Shown here piece after piece: positions 1 through 10,364 of a stretch of DNA of 64,000 nt. The DNA is from Prochlorococcus sp. AG-402-A21 (GTDB lineage Bacteria; Cyanobacteriota; Cyanobacteriia; PCC-6307; Cyanobiaceae). The position numbers and the translations under genes were made by a program. The DNA is taken from NCBI GenBank assembly GCA_003279655.1, contig QCHI01000006.1:23127-87126 (forward strand). Reading direction: 5' to 3'. The notes under the pieces were generated by a model, which made no database searches, was not told where the DNA came from, and saw only the letters and a list, made by a program, of their open reading frames with translations. The first letter of the stretch is position 1; each line of letters starts with the position of its first letter.

Positions 1-114
1 CAATAGAAAGGATTTGGAAAGTCCTCAGGATTAAAAATGACACGCTAATTACTGGACTAAATAAGTTCCTGTAATTGCTTTATTTAGTATTATCTTTTCT
101 TCGGCTTAACTATC
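1..114. other. Left edge, no supported gene
   Basis: No gene can be supported. The plus-strand frame starting at base 3 is open until a TAA at 72-74 and could be the last 23 codons of an upstream gene, but that is too short to identify. The rest is AT-rich leader for the next gene. Confidence 0.3.
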
Positions 115-2127
115 TTGGCGGCGGAGAAAGGATATTTATTTGCGTTAAACCTTGGGCTTCTAGGGTTTAGTGGTTTTTTGTCTTTATTTGAGATTTCTAA
201 AGCAAATGAGGATTTACTTGAAAATTCATTTCAAGAGAAAATCCATAGTTATTCTGTTGGCAATTTAGTTGAAAACACTCAAAACTCACCTTTAAACAAA
301 TTAAAAGTAGAAAACAAAGAAAATATTTTAGTAACTGTAAAGATTTTTGCAGATAAGCAATATGATTATGATCAAAATATTTATCTAGCCGAGGGTAATG
401 TCAAGGCAATATTAAATGGTGGAATCTTAAGATCTGACTTGCTCAGTTATGAGAAATCAACTGGTACTTTATCCGCTAAGGGAAATATTAGATTTAGAAA
501 GGGAGGGCAATATTTTAAAGGTGAAGAATTTCAATTTAATTTATTAAAGAAAGAAGGAATCATTAAAGATGTATATGGAATTATAGATATAAAGAATGTC
601 TTGAATGACTTAAAACTTGACTCTGATTTAGAAGAAATCCTAGTAAAAAAAAGATCATTATCTAAAAGGGAAAATAGTTACAATGATGGAATAGAATTTT
701 TATTAGGAAATATTACATTACCAGAAAATAAAATTACGAAATCTAATAAATCAAGAGGTTTAATTAATAATTGGAGATTTAAATCAAATTCAATCAATAT
801 TTATGAAAAAGGCTGGAAATCCAACAAAATTATTTTTACGAATGATCCATTTAACCCTAATCAAATTTCTTTTGAGGGAATAGATGTAATCGCAGAAGAA
901 GAAGATGGAAACTTGTTGATTACTAGCTCTAAAACTAATTTAATTCTTGAGAATAGAACTAAACTTTTTATAGGTAAAAGAATATTTGGGGGAAAGAAGA
1001 AAAAGAAAAATAAATTTCAGTTAATATATGATGCTAAAGATCGTGATGGACTAGTCTTGGTAAGAGGAAGTAATATCAAAAATATTAAAAATAATGTAGA
1101 ACTTCAGTTGCAGCCTCAGTTTTTAATCAATAGAGCTATTTTGGGTAAAACTTATAGTTATAAAAATGGTCAAAATAAAGATATTAATTTTTCTGATTTG
1201 TTTGGTATAAATATAAAAATAAAAGCAAGTGATGTTAATTGGACATTAGATAGTGTCAATGATTTAAGTACATTAAATACATCCAGATTTTTTAGTGGAT
1301 TAAGGCATTCAAACACTTTTAGAAAGTATTTTAGAATGCCTATAATAGAAGACTCTAGTTTTAATATTTTTACTAAATATAGATCTAGAGCTTGGAATGG
1401 CTCGATTGGTGAGACGGAGATTAAATCTGCATTTGGAGGATTTATTGAAAAGGAGAAATATTTTACAACTGGTGAATTTAAAAATAACTTAAATATTCAA
1501 ATAGGAACAGCTAAATATGAAGCAGAAAAATTCCAAAATGGTGACATGATTAATCTTTGGCGTTCTAGTATTTTTGCTTCTTTAGATAGTGAATATCAAA
1601 TATGGAGTGACACTTCAAAAAAAAATTATGAAAATAAAACGACACTTTTATCACCTGTTTTAATTAATCCTGAGTTAGTCTTCAAAACTAATATTGATTC
1701 AGCCTATTTAAACTATATAAATTCAAAGGATCAAGGCTTTTTCAAGCTGAGCCTTGGCCCTGAAATTAGACTAGGAACTTTAGAGAGAAATTTTCTTGAT
1801 TATACAAAACTTTCGGTTATGCCAGGTGTGACAATTAAGTTTGGTAATAGTCCATTTAAGTTTGATAACGCTATTGATTTGAAAACACTAAATATAAGTT
1901 TAATGCAACAAATATACGGACCCTTGATTTTTGATGTTATCTCTAATTTAAATATTGATAATAGTTCGAAAAATTATGGAGAATATTATGATACAAAGTT
2001 AGGTCTTTTATGGCATAAAAGATCTTACGAATGTGGAATTTACTATCATCCTAATAATCATGCAGGAGGATTATATTTTCGTATAAATGGCTTTAAATTT
2101 GGTAATTCTGTAAACCCAGTATTTTAG
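115..2127 (+). CDS. DUF3769 / LptD-like outer-membrane protein
   Basis: Cyanobacterial DUF3769 protein, an OstA/LptD-like family thought to form an outer-membrane beta-barrel for lipopolysaccharide assembly. The TTG start is followed by a hydrophobic stretch (residues 7-27) that could be a signal sequence. Around residues 75-150 lie LptA/OstA-type repeats with the pattern ADKQYDYDQN...AEGNVKA and AKGNIRFRKGG. The C-terminal half alternates polar and aromatic residues, as expected of barrel strands, and ends in a short stretch finishing with F. It runs convergently into leuD with a 5-bp gap. Family membership is from motif recognition; the exact substrate is inferred. Confidence 0.75.
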   Translation: MAAEKGYLFALNLGLLGFSGFLSLFEISKANEDLLENSFQEKIHSYSVGNLVENTQNSPLNKLKVENKENILVTVKIFADKQYDYDQNIYLAEGNVKAILNGGILRSDLLSYEKSTGTLSAKGNIRFRKGGQYFKGEEFQFNLLKKEGIIKDVYGIIDIKNVLNDLKLDSDLEEILVKKRSLSKRENSYNDGIEFLLGNITLPENKITKSNKSRGLINNWRFKSNSINIYEKGWKSNKIIFTNDPFNPNQISFEGIDVIAEEEDGNLLITSSKTNLILENRTKLFIGKRIFGGKKKKKNKFQLIYDAKDRDGLVLVRGSNIKNIKNNVELQLQPQFLINRAILGKTYSYKNGQNKDINFSDLFGINIKIKASDVNWTLDSVNDLSTLNTSRFFSGLRHSNTFRKYFRMPIIEDSSFNIFTKYRSRAWNGSIGETEIKSAFGGFIEKEKYFTTGEFKNNLNIQIGTAKYEAEKFQNGDMINLWRSSIFASLDSEYQIWSDTSKKNYENKTTLLSPVLINPELVFKTNIDSAYLNYINSKDQGFFKLSLGPEIRLGTLERNFLDYTKLSVMPGVTIKFGNSPFKFDNAIDLKTLNISLMQQIYGPLIFDVISNLNIDNSSKNYGEYYDTKLGLLWHKRSYECGIYYHPNNHAGGLYFRINGFKFGNSVNPVF

Positions 2128-2132
2128 ATTTC

Positions 2133-2744
2133 TTATTTGAAATTATTTAGATAAGGAAGGTTTTTGACTGTAATATTGATTTTTTCCTCTTCATCCAATA
2201 GTTGAGAAGTAGCATCCCATTTCCCTGAATAAAGCATTTTGTATGCTCCTCGTTCCAGATTGAGCCTAAAGCTTTCTTTTTGATTGGAAATTGAAAGTTC
2301 CTTAAGATTGAAATTCCAAATTTGATTAGAGTCCTCATTAACTAGATTTTGTAATTTACTAATTTCTTGTTTTGAAGCCGTCATACAAGGTATGCCAAGT
2401 GCAAGACAATTTCCAAAGAAAATTTCTGCAAAGCTTTCCCCGATAATTAATCTTATTCCCCATCTCATAAGAGCCTGTGGAGCATGTTCGCGACTTGAAC
2501 CACAGCCAAAATTATCATTAACAACAAGAATATTGCTTCCTTTATGCTGGTCTAGATCAAAGGGGTGTTTGCCTTTAAGTTCCTTTCTGTCATCTGCAAA
2601 GACTTGTTCTCCTAATGCAGAAAAACTTACACATTTGAGAAATCTTGCTGGAATAATTCTGTCAGTATCTATATCATCACCTTTGATTGCCAAGATGCGG
2701 CCCTTGATTAGGTTGATTTCTCCTTTTGGAAATTCCTGTTTCAT
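2133..2744 (-). CDS. leuD: 3-isopropylmalate dehydratase small subunit
   Basis: Small subunit of isopropylmalate isomerase, which interconverts 2- and 3-isopropylmalate in leucine synthesis in the cytoplasm. The 203-residue length is normal. The swivel-domain signature is present: GDDIDTDRIIPARF near residue 22 and FGCGSSREHAP at residues 79-89, the substrate-binding loop. It lies 24 bp downstream of leuC on the same strand, so the two are very probably cotranscribed and form the heterodimer. Confidence 0.96.
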   Translation of the reverse strand: MKQEFPKGEINLIKGRILAIKGDDIDTDRIIPARFLKCVSFSALGEQVFADDRKELKGKHPFDLDQHKGSNILVVNDNFGCGSSREHAPQALMRWGIRLIIGESFAEIFFGNCLALGIPCMTASKQEISKLQNLVNEDSNQIWNFNLKELSISNQKESFRLNLERGAYKMLYSGKWDATSQLLDEEEKINITVKNLPYLNNFK

Positions 2745-2768
2745 TGATGGATAACGTTATTTGTAGTT

Positions 2769-4178
2769 TTATTCTTGGAGTAATGTTCTTACATCCGTAA
2801 CCTTCCCATTGATTGCAGCAGCAGCAACCATAGCTGGACTCATTAATAAGGTTCTTCCATTTGCAGACCCTTGCCTCCCTTTGAAATTTCGATTACTTGA
2901 ACTAGCGCTTATTTGTCTTCCTTCTAACTTGTCTGGATTCATTGCTAGGCACATTGAACAACCTGGTTCTCTCCATTCAAAACCTGCCATAAGGAATATT
3001 TGATCTATTCCTTTTTGCTTGGCTTCTTTAGCAACCTTTTGGGAACCAGGTACAACAAAAGCTCTAATTCCAGCAGATACTTTCCGACCTTTAACAATTT
3101 TTGATGCCTCTTGGAGATCACTTAACCTTCCATTAGTACAGCTACCTATAAAGCAAACATCAATAGATGTTCCTTCTATGGGTTGGTCTGCCTCTAGATT
3201 CATGTATTTGCATGCATCTTTCGCTATTTGTTGTTCATTTTTTGGTAGTTCTTCAGGATTTGGAATTTTTTCTTTGATTGAAATCCCTTGACCAGGAGTT
3301 ATACCCCAAGTAACTGTGGGTTCTATAGATGAACCATCCAATCGAATCTCATCGTCAAATTTAGCTTCTGAATCACTCGCTAAACTTTTCCACCATTTAA
3401 TAGCTTTATCCCATTTTTGACCTTTGGGAGAATATTCTTTCCCTTTAAGATATTCAAAAGTAGTTTCATCTGGATTGATATAGCCACATCTTGCACCCCC
3501 TTCAATAGCCATATTGCATATTGTCATTCTTCCTTCCATTGAAAGTTTTTCTATGGCAGGACCAGCAAATTCATAGGCAAATCCGACCCCTCCTTTGACC
3601 CCAAGCAAACGGATGATATGAAGAATAAGGTCTTTGGCATAAACGCCCTTTTGCAATGAACCATCTACCCATATTCTTCTTACTTTTAATTTTTTCATAG
3701 CCAAACTTTGACTGGCTAAAACATCTCTTACTTGACTTGTTCCAATGCCAAATGCAATTGCTCCAAATGCTCCATGTGTTGAGGTATGTGAATCTCCGCA
3801 AGCCACCGTCATTCCAGGTTGGGTTAGACCTAATTCGGGAGCCATAACATGAACTACGCCTTGAGAATTGCTTCCAATTCCGTGAAATTTTATTCCATGA
3901 GTTTTGCAATTTTTCTCTAAAGTAGCCAGCATTTCCTCAGCGAGAGGATCACTAAAAGGACGCTGTTGATTTAATGTTGGAACTATATGATCAACAGTAG
4001 CAATTGTTAGATTAGGGAATTTGACTTCAAGATTTTTTTCATTAAGAGCAGAAAACGCTTGTGGACTTGTAACTTCGTGAATTAAATGAAGTCCAACAAA
4101 AAGTTGAGTTGATCCTCCAGGTAGTTCTTTTACCTGATGGAAGTTCCATACTTTGTCGTAGAGGGTTCCAGAACTCAA
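2769..4178 (-). CDS. leuC: 3-isopropylmalate dehydratase large subunit
   Basis: Catalytic large subunit of isopropylmalate isomerase, an aconitase-family enzyme with a 4Fe-4S cluster. Its three cluster ligands are visible: C347 in [10 protein letters not shown] and C407 and C410 in GCSMC. The motif [14 protein letters not shown] (residues 127-140) and the C-terminal [11 protein letters not shown] are family signatures. At 469 residues it is full length. It is the first gene of leuC-leuD and sits 23 bp downstream of cinA on the same strand, so glyA-cinA-leuC-leuD may be one operon. Confidence 0.97.
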   Translation of the reverse strand: MSSGTLYDKVWNFHQVKELPGGSTQLFVGLHLIHEVTSPQAFSALNEKNLEVKFPNLTIATVDHIVPTLNQQRPFSDPLAEEMLATLEKNCKTHGIKFHGIGSNSQGVVHVMAPELGLTQPGMTVACGDSHTSTHGAFGAIAFGIGTSQVRDVLASQSLAMKKLKVRRIWVDGSLQKGVYAKDLILHIIRLLGVKGGVGFAYEFAGPAIEKLSMEGRMTICNMAIEGGARCGYINPDETTFEYLKGKEYSPKGQKWDKAIKWWKSLASDSEAKFDDEIRLDGSSIEPTVTWGITPGQGISIKEKIPNPEELPKNEQQIAKDACKYMNLEADQPIEGTSIDVCFIGSCTNGRLSDLQEASKIVKGRKVSAGIRAFVVPGSQKVAKEAKQKGIDQIFLMAGFEWREPGCSMCLAMNPDKLEGRQISASSSNRNFKGRQGSANGRTLLMSPAMVAAAAINGKVTDVRTLLQE

Positions 4179-4201
4179 TTGTCAAATCCAACAATTAGGA
4201 C

Positions 4202-5494
4202 TTATTTGTCCATGATTATAGATAAACGTAATCTATCAAGAGCATTTAAAACGCTTAATTTTTGAATATCTTCTCTTGTCTTATTAGATCCAAATCTTTC
4301 CTCCCATGTAATGAGGGTTTTTGGACCCTTAATACAAAAATTGACTAGACCAACTGGTTTTAATTTACTTCCTCCATTCGGACCTGCAATTCCACTGACA
4401 GATATTGCCCAGTTAACTTTGAATTTTTTTTGGACACCTTCTGCCATTGACTCAACTACTTGCTTTGATACTGCACCATGGGTATTAATTAACTCCTCAG
4501 GAACACCTAATATTTTTTGCTTGATTAAATTGTTGTAAGCGATGACGCCTCCATGGAAAATTTTTGAAGATCCAGGAACTTTTGTAAGTTTAGAACCTAT
4601 TCCACCTCCAGTGCATGATTCTGCAACAGCTATTGTTTCTTCTCTTTTCAGTAATAATTTAAATATTAATTCTTCAAGAGTTACATTATCTACTCCAAAA
4701 CATTTTAATCCAGTGATTTGAGTTAACTCTTTTTCAATAGGTTTTATTAATTTATTAGTTTCTTCTAAATTTTCTCCTTTTGCTGTGATTCTTACCTTTA
4801 CTTCTCCAGTGCTTGCATAAGTTGCAACAGTAGGGTTTTCCCCTTTCAGTAAATGTGAAATTTTGTCGGCTAGTAATGATTCACTGATACCCGAGAAATG
4901 TAAAACTTTGCTAGAAATAATTTTTTTCGAGAAATTATTTCTAATTAACCATTGTGCTGCTTGTTGAAGCCACATTTCTTTTAATTCACTTGGAACTCCA
5001 GGAAATGTAAGAATTGTAAAATTACTGTTTGGACTCCATATGATTCCAGGTGCTGTGCCTGAGTAATTGTTTATTATTTTGGAACCTTTTGGAACTAAGG
5101 ATTGCTTCTTTTGACTTTGAGATAATTTACTATGCTTATTTCTTAGTTTATTTTTCAAGTCAATCAAAATATCATTTCTTTGGTCTAGTGGTGTGTTGAA
5201 AGTATCAGCAATTACCTGCATTGTTATATCATCAGGTGTAGGTCCAAGTCCACCAGTTGTTATTAGAATTTCAGAACGATTAGATGCCTCAAGTATTGCT
5301 TCTTTTAATCTAGCAGGGTTATCTCCGATAACGGTTTGTCTGAAATGTGGAATACCTAAAATGGCTAGTTGTTCTGCTATCCATTGAGAATTAGTATTAA
5401 CAATATTTCCCAGAAGTATTTCACTCCCAATGCATAAAACTTCTGCTCCATAATTATTCTTTTTGTTAATATTGGTTTCTTTAAATGTTTTCAC
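4202..5494 (-). CDS. cinA: CinA-like protein / NMN amidohydrolase
   Basis: Two-domain CinA. The N-terminal molybdopterin-binding-like domain (about residues 17-185) carries [11 protein letters not shown] at 81-91. The C-terminal nicotinamide-nucleotide amidase domain carries [16 protein letters not shown] near residue 290 and [18 protein letters not shown] near residue 370. It is thought to recycle NMN or clean up ADP-ribose. The start overlaps the end of glyA by 14 bp, indicating translational coupling. The 430-residue length suits the two-domain form. Confidence 0.93.
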   Translation of the reverse strand: MKTFKETNINKKNNYGAEVLCIGSEILLGNIVNTNSQWIAEQLAILGIPHFRQTVIGDNPARLKEAILEASNRSEILITTGGLGPTPDDITMQVIADTFNTPLDQRNDILIDLKNKLRNKHSKLSQSQKKQSLVPKGSKIINNYSGTAPGIIWSPNSNFTILTFPGVPSELKEMWLQQAAQWLIRNNFSKKIISSKVLHFSGISESLLADKISHLLKGENPTVATYASTGEVKVRITAKGENLEETNKLIKPIEKELTQITGLKCFGVDNVTLEELIFKLLLKREETIAVAESCTGGGIGSKLTKVPGSSKIFHGGVIAYNNLIKQKILGVPEELINTHGAVSKQVVESMAEGVQKKFKVNWAISVSGIAGPNGGSKLKPVGLVNFCIKGPKTLITWEERFGSNKTREDIQKLSVLNALDRLRLSIIMDK

Positions 5495-6737
5495 TATATA
5501 AAGGAAACTTATTGCAAAGTTCAGATACTTTTTTAATTGATTCTTCCTTTATTTTTTCATCGTTAGGGTTAAGCAGTCTATCTGCAATGATATTGCCAAC
5601 ATCCTCAAAGGCTTGTTCATCAAACCCCCTAGTCGTTAGAGCTGCTGAACCTAGTCTTAGCCCACTAGTAACAAATGGGGATTCGGGGTCAAAAGGGACA
5701 GTATTTTTGTTTGCGGTTATTTTAATATCACTAACTAATTGATCAGCAACTTTGCCTGTCATACCAATACTTCTAAGGTCAAGAAGAACAATATGATTAT
5801 CAGTCCCTTTGCTTACAACAGAAATACCTCTTTTTTGAAGTTGATTGGAAAGAACTTGTGCATTTGAGATTACTCTTTGGCTGTAGAGCTTGAATGAGGT
5901 TTCAGAAGCTTCTTTGAATGCCACAGCCTTGGCAGCTATTACATGTTCTAAAGGACCTCCTTGGGTGCCTGGAAATACTGCCTTATCAAGCTTTTTCCCA
6001 AGTTCTTCATCTTTTGAGAGAATTAGTCCCCCCCTTGGCCCTCTGAGAGTTTTGTGAGTCGTTGTTGTAACTACATCACAATATGGGATTGGACTTGGGT
6101 GAAGACCACTTGCCACTAAACCAGCAATGTGAGCAATATCAGCTAATAAATAAGCGTTGACTTCATCAGCTATTGATCTAAAAGCCTTGAAGTCAATTTT
6201 TCGTGGATATGCAGAGAATCCACAAATAATTAGTTTTGGTTGATTTTTAATTGCTTTTTTTCTGATTGAATCCATATCAAGTATTTCGGTCGTTTTATCA
6301 ACTTCGTAGTGGCATGTTTTGAACCATTTGCCACTAACATTTACAGGTGAACCATGAGTGAGATGACCTCCATGAGATAGATCCATTCCCATGATTGTGT
6401 CACCAGGCTTAAGAAGGCTTAAGAAAACTGCAAAGTTAGCTTGTGCTCCGCTGTGTGGTTGGACATTTGCCCAATTGGCGCCAAAAAGGTTTTTTGCTCT
6501 CTCTATTGCTAACTGCTCAATTCCATCGACATACTCACAGCCTCCGTAATAACGTTTGTTGGGAAGACCTTCAGCATATTTATTTGTTAGTACTGATCCC
6601 TGTGCTTCCATTACTGCCTTTGAGGCGAAATTCTCACTTGCAATAAGTTCTAAATGAGTTTCTTGTCTTGATAATTCATTGTTTATTAATTTCGCAATAC
6701 TTGGATCACATTCCATCAAAGAAGATTGAATAGTCAC
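5481..6737 (-). CDS. glyA: Serine hydroxymethyltransferase
   Basis: PLP enzyme converting serine and tetrahydrofolate to glycine and methylene-THF; main source of one-carbon units and part of photorespiratory metabolism. The PLP lysine is K229 in [14 protein letters not shown]. The N-terminal [20 protein letters not shown] and the [13 protein letters not shown] segment near residue 54 are typical. At 418 residues it is full length. It is the first gene of a tight minus-strand run (glyA-cinA-leuC-leuD) and lies about 100 bp downstream of the tRNA-Arg gene. Confidence 0.97.
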   Translation of the reverse strand: MTIQSSLMECDPSIAKLINNELSRQETHLELIASENFASKAVMEAQGSVLTNKYAEGLPNKRYYGGCEYVDGIEQLAIERAKNLFGANWANVQPHSGAQANFAVFLSLLKPGDTIMGMDLSHGGHLTHGSPVNVSGKWFKTCHYEVDKTTEILDMDSIRKKAIKNQPKLIICGFSAYPRKIDFKAFRSIADEVNAYLLADIAHIAGLVASGLHPSPIPYCDVVTTTTHKTLRGPRGGLILSKDEELGKKLDKAVFPGTQGGPLEHVIAAKAVAFKEASETSFKLYSQRVISNAQVLSNQLQKRGISVVSKGTDNHIVLLDLRSIGMTGKVADQLVSDIKITANKNTVPFDPESPFVTSGLRLGSAALTTRGFDEQAFEDVGNIIADRLLNPNDEKIKEESIKKVSELCNKFPLYSENI

Positions 6738-6840
6738 TTTATTCTTTTATTTATGATGTGATAGTAGGCATATGTTTAGAATAATGAGAAAAAACTTTCT
6801 CTTATTTTCTGGTTATATAAGGATTTACAAATTTTTGAAA

Positions 6841-6914
6841 CGCGCCTGGAGAGATTCGAACTCCCGACCCTCTGATCCGTAGTCAGATGCTCTAATCCGC
6901 TGAGCTACAGGCGC
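6841..6914 (-). tRNA. tRNA-Arg (anticodon ACG)
   Basis: A 74-nt cloverleaf on the minus strand. The acceptor stem GCGCCUG pairs with CAGGCGC, and the discriminator is G. The D-arm contains UAGCUCAGCGGAUUAGAGC, the anticodon stem-loop is UCUGACUACGGAUCAGA with anticodon ACG, and the T-arm is GGGAGUUCGAAUCUCUC. ACG, read as ICG after deamination, decodes CGU/CGC/CGA arginine codons. CCA is not encoded. Confidence 0.96.
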
Positions 6915-7095
6915 ATAAAAAAACAATATCAGATTGACTCCCAAAGAATAGGAAAATATGTTTGTATCTATGCCTTAAAAATTCATTGAAATAAGATCCT
7001 GAAACTTAAAAAGTTATTTTTCCATTAATTTTTTCATTTTGAAATAGTAACCAATCTCTATCTAAGCTAACTAGTAATGGAAAAACTATGGTTTC

Positions 7096-7392
7096 ATGTC
7101 CACTTCTATCGATTCAGCGCAAATTAATGAGCTAGCGGTTTTAATAGCTGACAGATTATTTATTCAAGTTGGAAATTGGAACCTTTATCTAGGCGATGCT
7201 GGCCTTGCAAAGGACTTAGCTATTGAATGTCAAGCCAACTTTGATCAAGGTGCAAATGTTGCATCTAGAAAAGGTCTTGAAGCTATTGAAGTAAAACTTG
7301 GCGGAGGTAAAACGAAATTGCCATTATTAGAATTAATTCCACCAAATCAATTTTTTGACCTTGAGGAGATTTTAGAACCCTATTGCAGATAA
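7096..7392 (+). CDS. DUF3181 family protein
   Basis: Small soluble protein of 98 residues matching the cyanobacterial DUF3181 family as I recall it: an N-terminal helix with ADRLFIQVGNWNLYLGDAGLA and a C-terminal LPLLELIPPNQFFDLEEI. No function is established. It is followed 16-40 bp later by another small conserved gene on the same strand and may be cotranscribed with it. ATG at 7096 is the only reasonable start. Confidence 0.8.
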   Translation: MSTSIDSAQINELAVLIADRLFIQVGNWNLYLGDAGLAKDLAIECQANFDQGANVASRKGLEAIEVKLGGGKTKLPLLELIPPNQFFDLEEILEPYCR

Positions 7393-7432
7393 GATTTGAT
7401 CAATTGCTTTGTTATTCTTGCTAATCATTCAG

Positions 7433-7681
7433 GTGACTAATGCCAGAGAGGTTGTAAGGCAGCGAATTGGTCGTTTAGGAGAAAGACTTATAGGAAAAAT
7501 TACTGATGCTGATGCACAGGTTGAAAAGGAATTAATGAAAGAGATGGAAATAGCTTTTCAAGAGTTTGGTATTGAAGCAAGAATTCTCTCAGTCAGTGGA
7601 GTGAAAACTGATGAAATGAACTGTTTAGAAATCCCACTTAAAGTTAGATCAGAAAAAGATGTTTTTCTTAAAGATGAATAA
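7433..7681 (+). CDS. Small conserved hypothetical protein
   Basis: Unrecognised protein of about 82 residues from GTG at 7433, which is preferred over an in-frame TTG at 7409 whose extra residues look unrelated. It begins VTNAREVVRQRIGRLGERL and is mostly helical and charged, ending in a strand-rich segment with no membrane segment. It follows the DUF3181 gene closely. Its last 14 bp overlap the 3' end of murJ convergently. The balanced amino-acid composition supports a real gene; no function is assigned. Confidence 0.6.
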   Translation: MTNAREVVRQRIGRLGERLIGKITDADAQVEKELMKEMEIAFQEFGIEARILSVSGVKTDEMNCLEIPLKVRSEKDVFLKDE

Positions 7682-9275
7682 ATCTCTCTTTTAGAAACTT
7701 ATTTAATCTATCAATATCATCAACTTTCAGAATAATTGCTAGACAATAGAATATAACAAGACTAACTCCAGATGACATTAAAATTTTAACCAATAAATTA
7801 AAGAAACTATAGGGTAAATTTATTATTTTAAAACTCAAAAATGAGCTAATAGCAGAGATTAAACCAATTAAAATAATTCTAAGATTTTGATATAATATTA
7901 TTGATAATTTTAGATTTTCTATTTTATTATTTAATTTTAATATTAAAAGTATGAAAGCAAAGAAATTAACAAATGTAGTTGAATATACTAAACCATTCAC
8001 TCCTAAGTTGATTGGCGATAGTTCCCCCCATGGACTAGTTCCTCCTATTAAAAACCAGTCAAAAAATAAATTTAATAATATTGCTATAATTGATATTCTA
8101 AAGGGTGTTTTTGAATCTTCAAGACCATAAAATACTCTAACTAACAGATCTCTTAATAAATAAAAAGGCATTCCAATTCCATATGCAATTAATAGTTGAC
8201 TTACAATATCTATAGCGTTTTGATTAAATGAACCTCTGCCATAAACTAATGTAACTATTGGAACAGATAGTGAAACAAATATCGAACCTAAAAATACCAT
8301 AGATGACGATGAAATGATTAATCCCTGATGGACTTTTTTGATCAATTTGAAATGATTTTTTCTAGCTCTTAAGCTTACAAAAACAGGTAATAATGGAATT
8401 AAAATAGAATTTGAGATTATTCCAAGAGGGGCTTGAACTAAAAAGTTTGCGTAACTTAGAGCAGCTGCAGCTCCAACTATTTTTGATGCAAAGAATAAAT
8501 CAGTAAAAACATTGATTTGCATCATTCCTGTAGAAAGTGAAGCAGGTGCAATCATTCTCCAGGCTCTTATTAGTTCTGAATATTTTGTTTGGATTGAAAA
8601 ACTTATAGTAAATATTCCTTTTTTAATTAGAAAAGGTACTTGAATTAAATATTGAGATAGCGCTCCTATAAATGTAGCTTTTGCAAGAATAACTCCTCCA
8701 TTCAAATTTAATTCATATATATCAGCTGAATTTTCTTTATTTATCCAAAAGTTTGATATAGAAATTATAATTATTAAACTTGAAAGTAATGGTGATATAG
8801 ACGGGATTAAAAATTCTTTTTTCGCATTTAGAGATCCAAAACCTAGGCCTATTATCCCAGATAAGAATATAATAGGAGACATTATTTTTAATTGATTAGA
8901 GGCTATCTCTTTGATCTCAGGGGTTAAACTCGGTCCAACTAAATTAATCAATAAGTCGGATGAAAAGAAAATAAAAAAACTTATTAATAATAGAGTTAGA
9001 GATAAAACATTATTGATTGAACTTAAAAATAATCTACTTTCAACTTTGTTTTTATCTGCTAATAGTGTAACCATTGAGTTATGCAATGGCCCATTAATAC
9101 CTCCTAAAAGAACTAAGAAAAATCCAGGTATAATATAAGCATAATTATATGCATCATATGCAGCACTAATTCCGAAAGCACCAGCAATAACTAATTGTCT
9201 TGCCATACCTCCAAACTTGCTTAATAAAGTTCCTAAACTTACGACGAAAGCAATTTCTTTGATTGATTTCGGCAT
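7668..9275 (-). CDS. murJ: Lipid II flippase MurJ
   Basis: Integral membrane flippase moving lipid II across the cytoplasmic membrane for peptidoglycan synthesis (MATE-like MVF family). At 535 residues it is almost continuously hydrophobic, with about 14 helices. It begins with SLGTLLSKFGGMARQLVIAGAFG, the typical first-helix segment with the conserved arginine, and has YGRGSFNQNAIDIVSQLL and YGLEDSKTPFRISI near the middle. Its 3' end overlaps the small conserved gene. Confidence 0.92.
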   Translation of the reverse strand: MPKSIKEIAFVVSLGTLLSKFGGMARQLVIAGAFGISAAYDAYNYAYIIPGFFLVLLGGINGPLHNSMVTLLADKNKVESRLFLSSINNVLSLTLLLISFFIFFSSDLLINLVGPSLTPEIKEIASNQLKIMSPIIFLSGIIGLGFGSLNAKKEFLIPSISPLLSSLIIIISISNFWINKENSADIYELNLNGGVILAKATFIGALSQYLIQVPFLIKKGIFTISFSIQTKYSELIRAWRMIAPASLSTGMMQINVFTDLFFASKIVGAAAALSYANFLVQAPLGIISNSILIPLLPVFVSLRARKNHFKLIKKVHQGLIISSSSMVFLGSIFVSLSVPIVTLVYGRGSFNQNAIDIVSQLLIAYGIGMPFYLLRDLLVRVFYGLEDSKTPFRISIIAILLNLFFDWFLIGGTSPWGELSPINLGVNGLVYSTTFVNFFAFILLILKLNNKIENLKLSIILYQNLRIILIGLISAISSFLSFKIINLPYSFFNLLVKILMSSGVSLVIFYCLAIILKVDDIDRLNKFLKERFIHL

Positions 9276-9349
9276 GTTAGATTTTAAAAAAGAGAGCTTT
9301 CATTTTTCTAGAATATTTTTAGTTCTTGTTTTAATTGGATGTTAATTAA

Positions 9350-10114
9350 GTGATTGAGATTGGTAAAACCATTATTGAGTTCCCTCCCCTTGTAGAGGGA
9401 ATCTTAATTAAGAGATATAAAAGATTTTTGGCTGATGTTGAGTTGGTTAATGGTGAAATTGTTACTGCTCATTGTGCAAATACAGGACCAATGAAAGGGG
9501 TTTTGTGGCCTGGTGGTCGAGTCAGACTTAAGTACTCTCCTTCTCCTAAACGTAAATTAGATTGGTCTTGGGAGCAAGCTGAGGTGCCAAGTCATAATGA
9601 ACTGAAGAGATGCTGGGTTGGTATTAATACATCTCTACCCAATAAATTGATTAGGAATTTGATTGAAGCAAATGGTTTACAGAGGCAATTCGGTTTAATT
9701 GCCAAAATCAAGCCTGAAGTCAAATATGGGTTAGAAGGTAAAAGTCGAATTGATTTATTACTTAAACCAGAAACAACAAACTCAGATAATAGAGATATCT
9801 ATATTGAGGTTAAAAATACCACTTGGTGTGAAGAAAAATTGGCTTTGTTTCCCGACACTGTGACTACAAGAGGTCAAAAACATTTGAGGGAGCTAATGCG
9901 TATTTGTATTAGTTCAAGAGCGGTATTGATTCCTTGCATAAGTAGAAGTGATATGGAAATTTTTGCACCTTGTGATTTGGCAGATCCTTTATATGGGGAA
10001 TTATTTAGAGAGGCAATATCTATGGGTGTAGAGGTTATTCCATGTGCATTTGGTTTCTTCTCAGACCACATAACTTGGGAAGGTGTTAAATCCTTTCAGG
10101 TTTCACAAAAATAA
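9350..10114 (+). CDS. sfsA: SfsA family DNA/RNA nuclease-like protein
   Basis: SfsA homologue of 254 residues, GTG start. Family signatures are [10 protein letters not shown] (residues 41-50) and the C-terminal nuclease-like core [20 protein letters not shown] followed by [16 protein letters not shown]. The family was named for sugar fermentation stimulation in E. coli; the D-ExK-like core suggests nucleic-acid cleavage, but the role in cyanobacteria is unknown. Transcribed away from murJ, with a short shared divergent upstream region. Confidence 0.9.
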   Translation: MIEIGKTIIEFPPLVEGILIKRYKRFLADVELVNGEIVTAHCANTGPMKGVLWPGGRVRLKYSPSPKRKLDWSWEQAEVPSHNELKRCWVGINTSLPNKLIRNLIEANGLQRQFGLIAKIKPEVKYGLEGKSRIDLLLKPETTNSDNRDIYIEVKNTTWCEEKLALFPDTVTTRGQKHLRELMRICISSRAVLIPCISRSDMEIFAPCDLADPLYGELFREAISMGVEVIPCAFGFFSDHITWEGVKSFQVSQK

Positions 10115-10261
10115 AATATCCAAAAATATCTATTTTTACTATTTGACCTAGTTTTTGAGTTTGATTTTTAATTATGGGATTTAAATAAATATGAAAAGTT
10201 AATCAATTTGCATGAAAAATGTGTAAATAAGAACAAATCTGTAGTACTAAACTCTTTTTTT

Positions 10262-10306
10262 GTATCAACACCTACATCTTGTAATTATCAGTTGCATACA
10301 TATTAA
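10262..10306 (+). promoter_or_regulatory. NtcA-activated promoter of amt1
   Basis: A perfect NtcA site GTA-N8-TAC lies at 10262-10275. A -10-like AT-rich segment (TACATATTAA) starts at 10297, 21 bp downstream of the box. That is the class II spacing known for NtcA-activated cyanobacterial promoters. The placement about 90 bp before the amt1 start fits nitrogen-stress induction of this gene. Confidence 0.7.
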
Positions 10307-10364
10307 TAAGTGTATAAATTTTGGATTAACTATCCATTTCTTTTTCTCGAAGTAAGCATCATTT

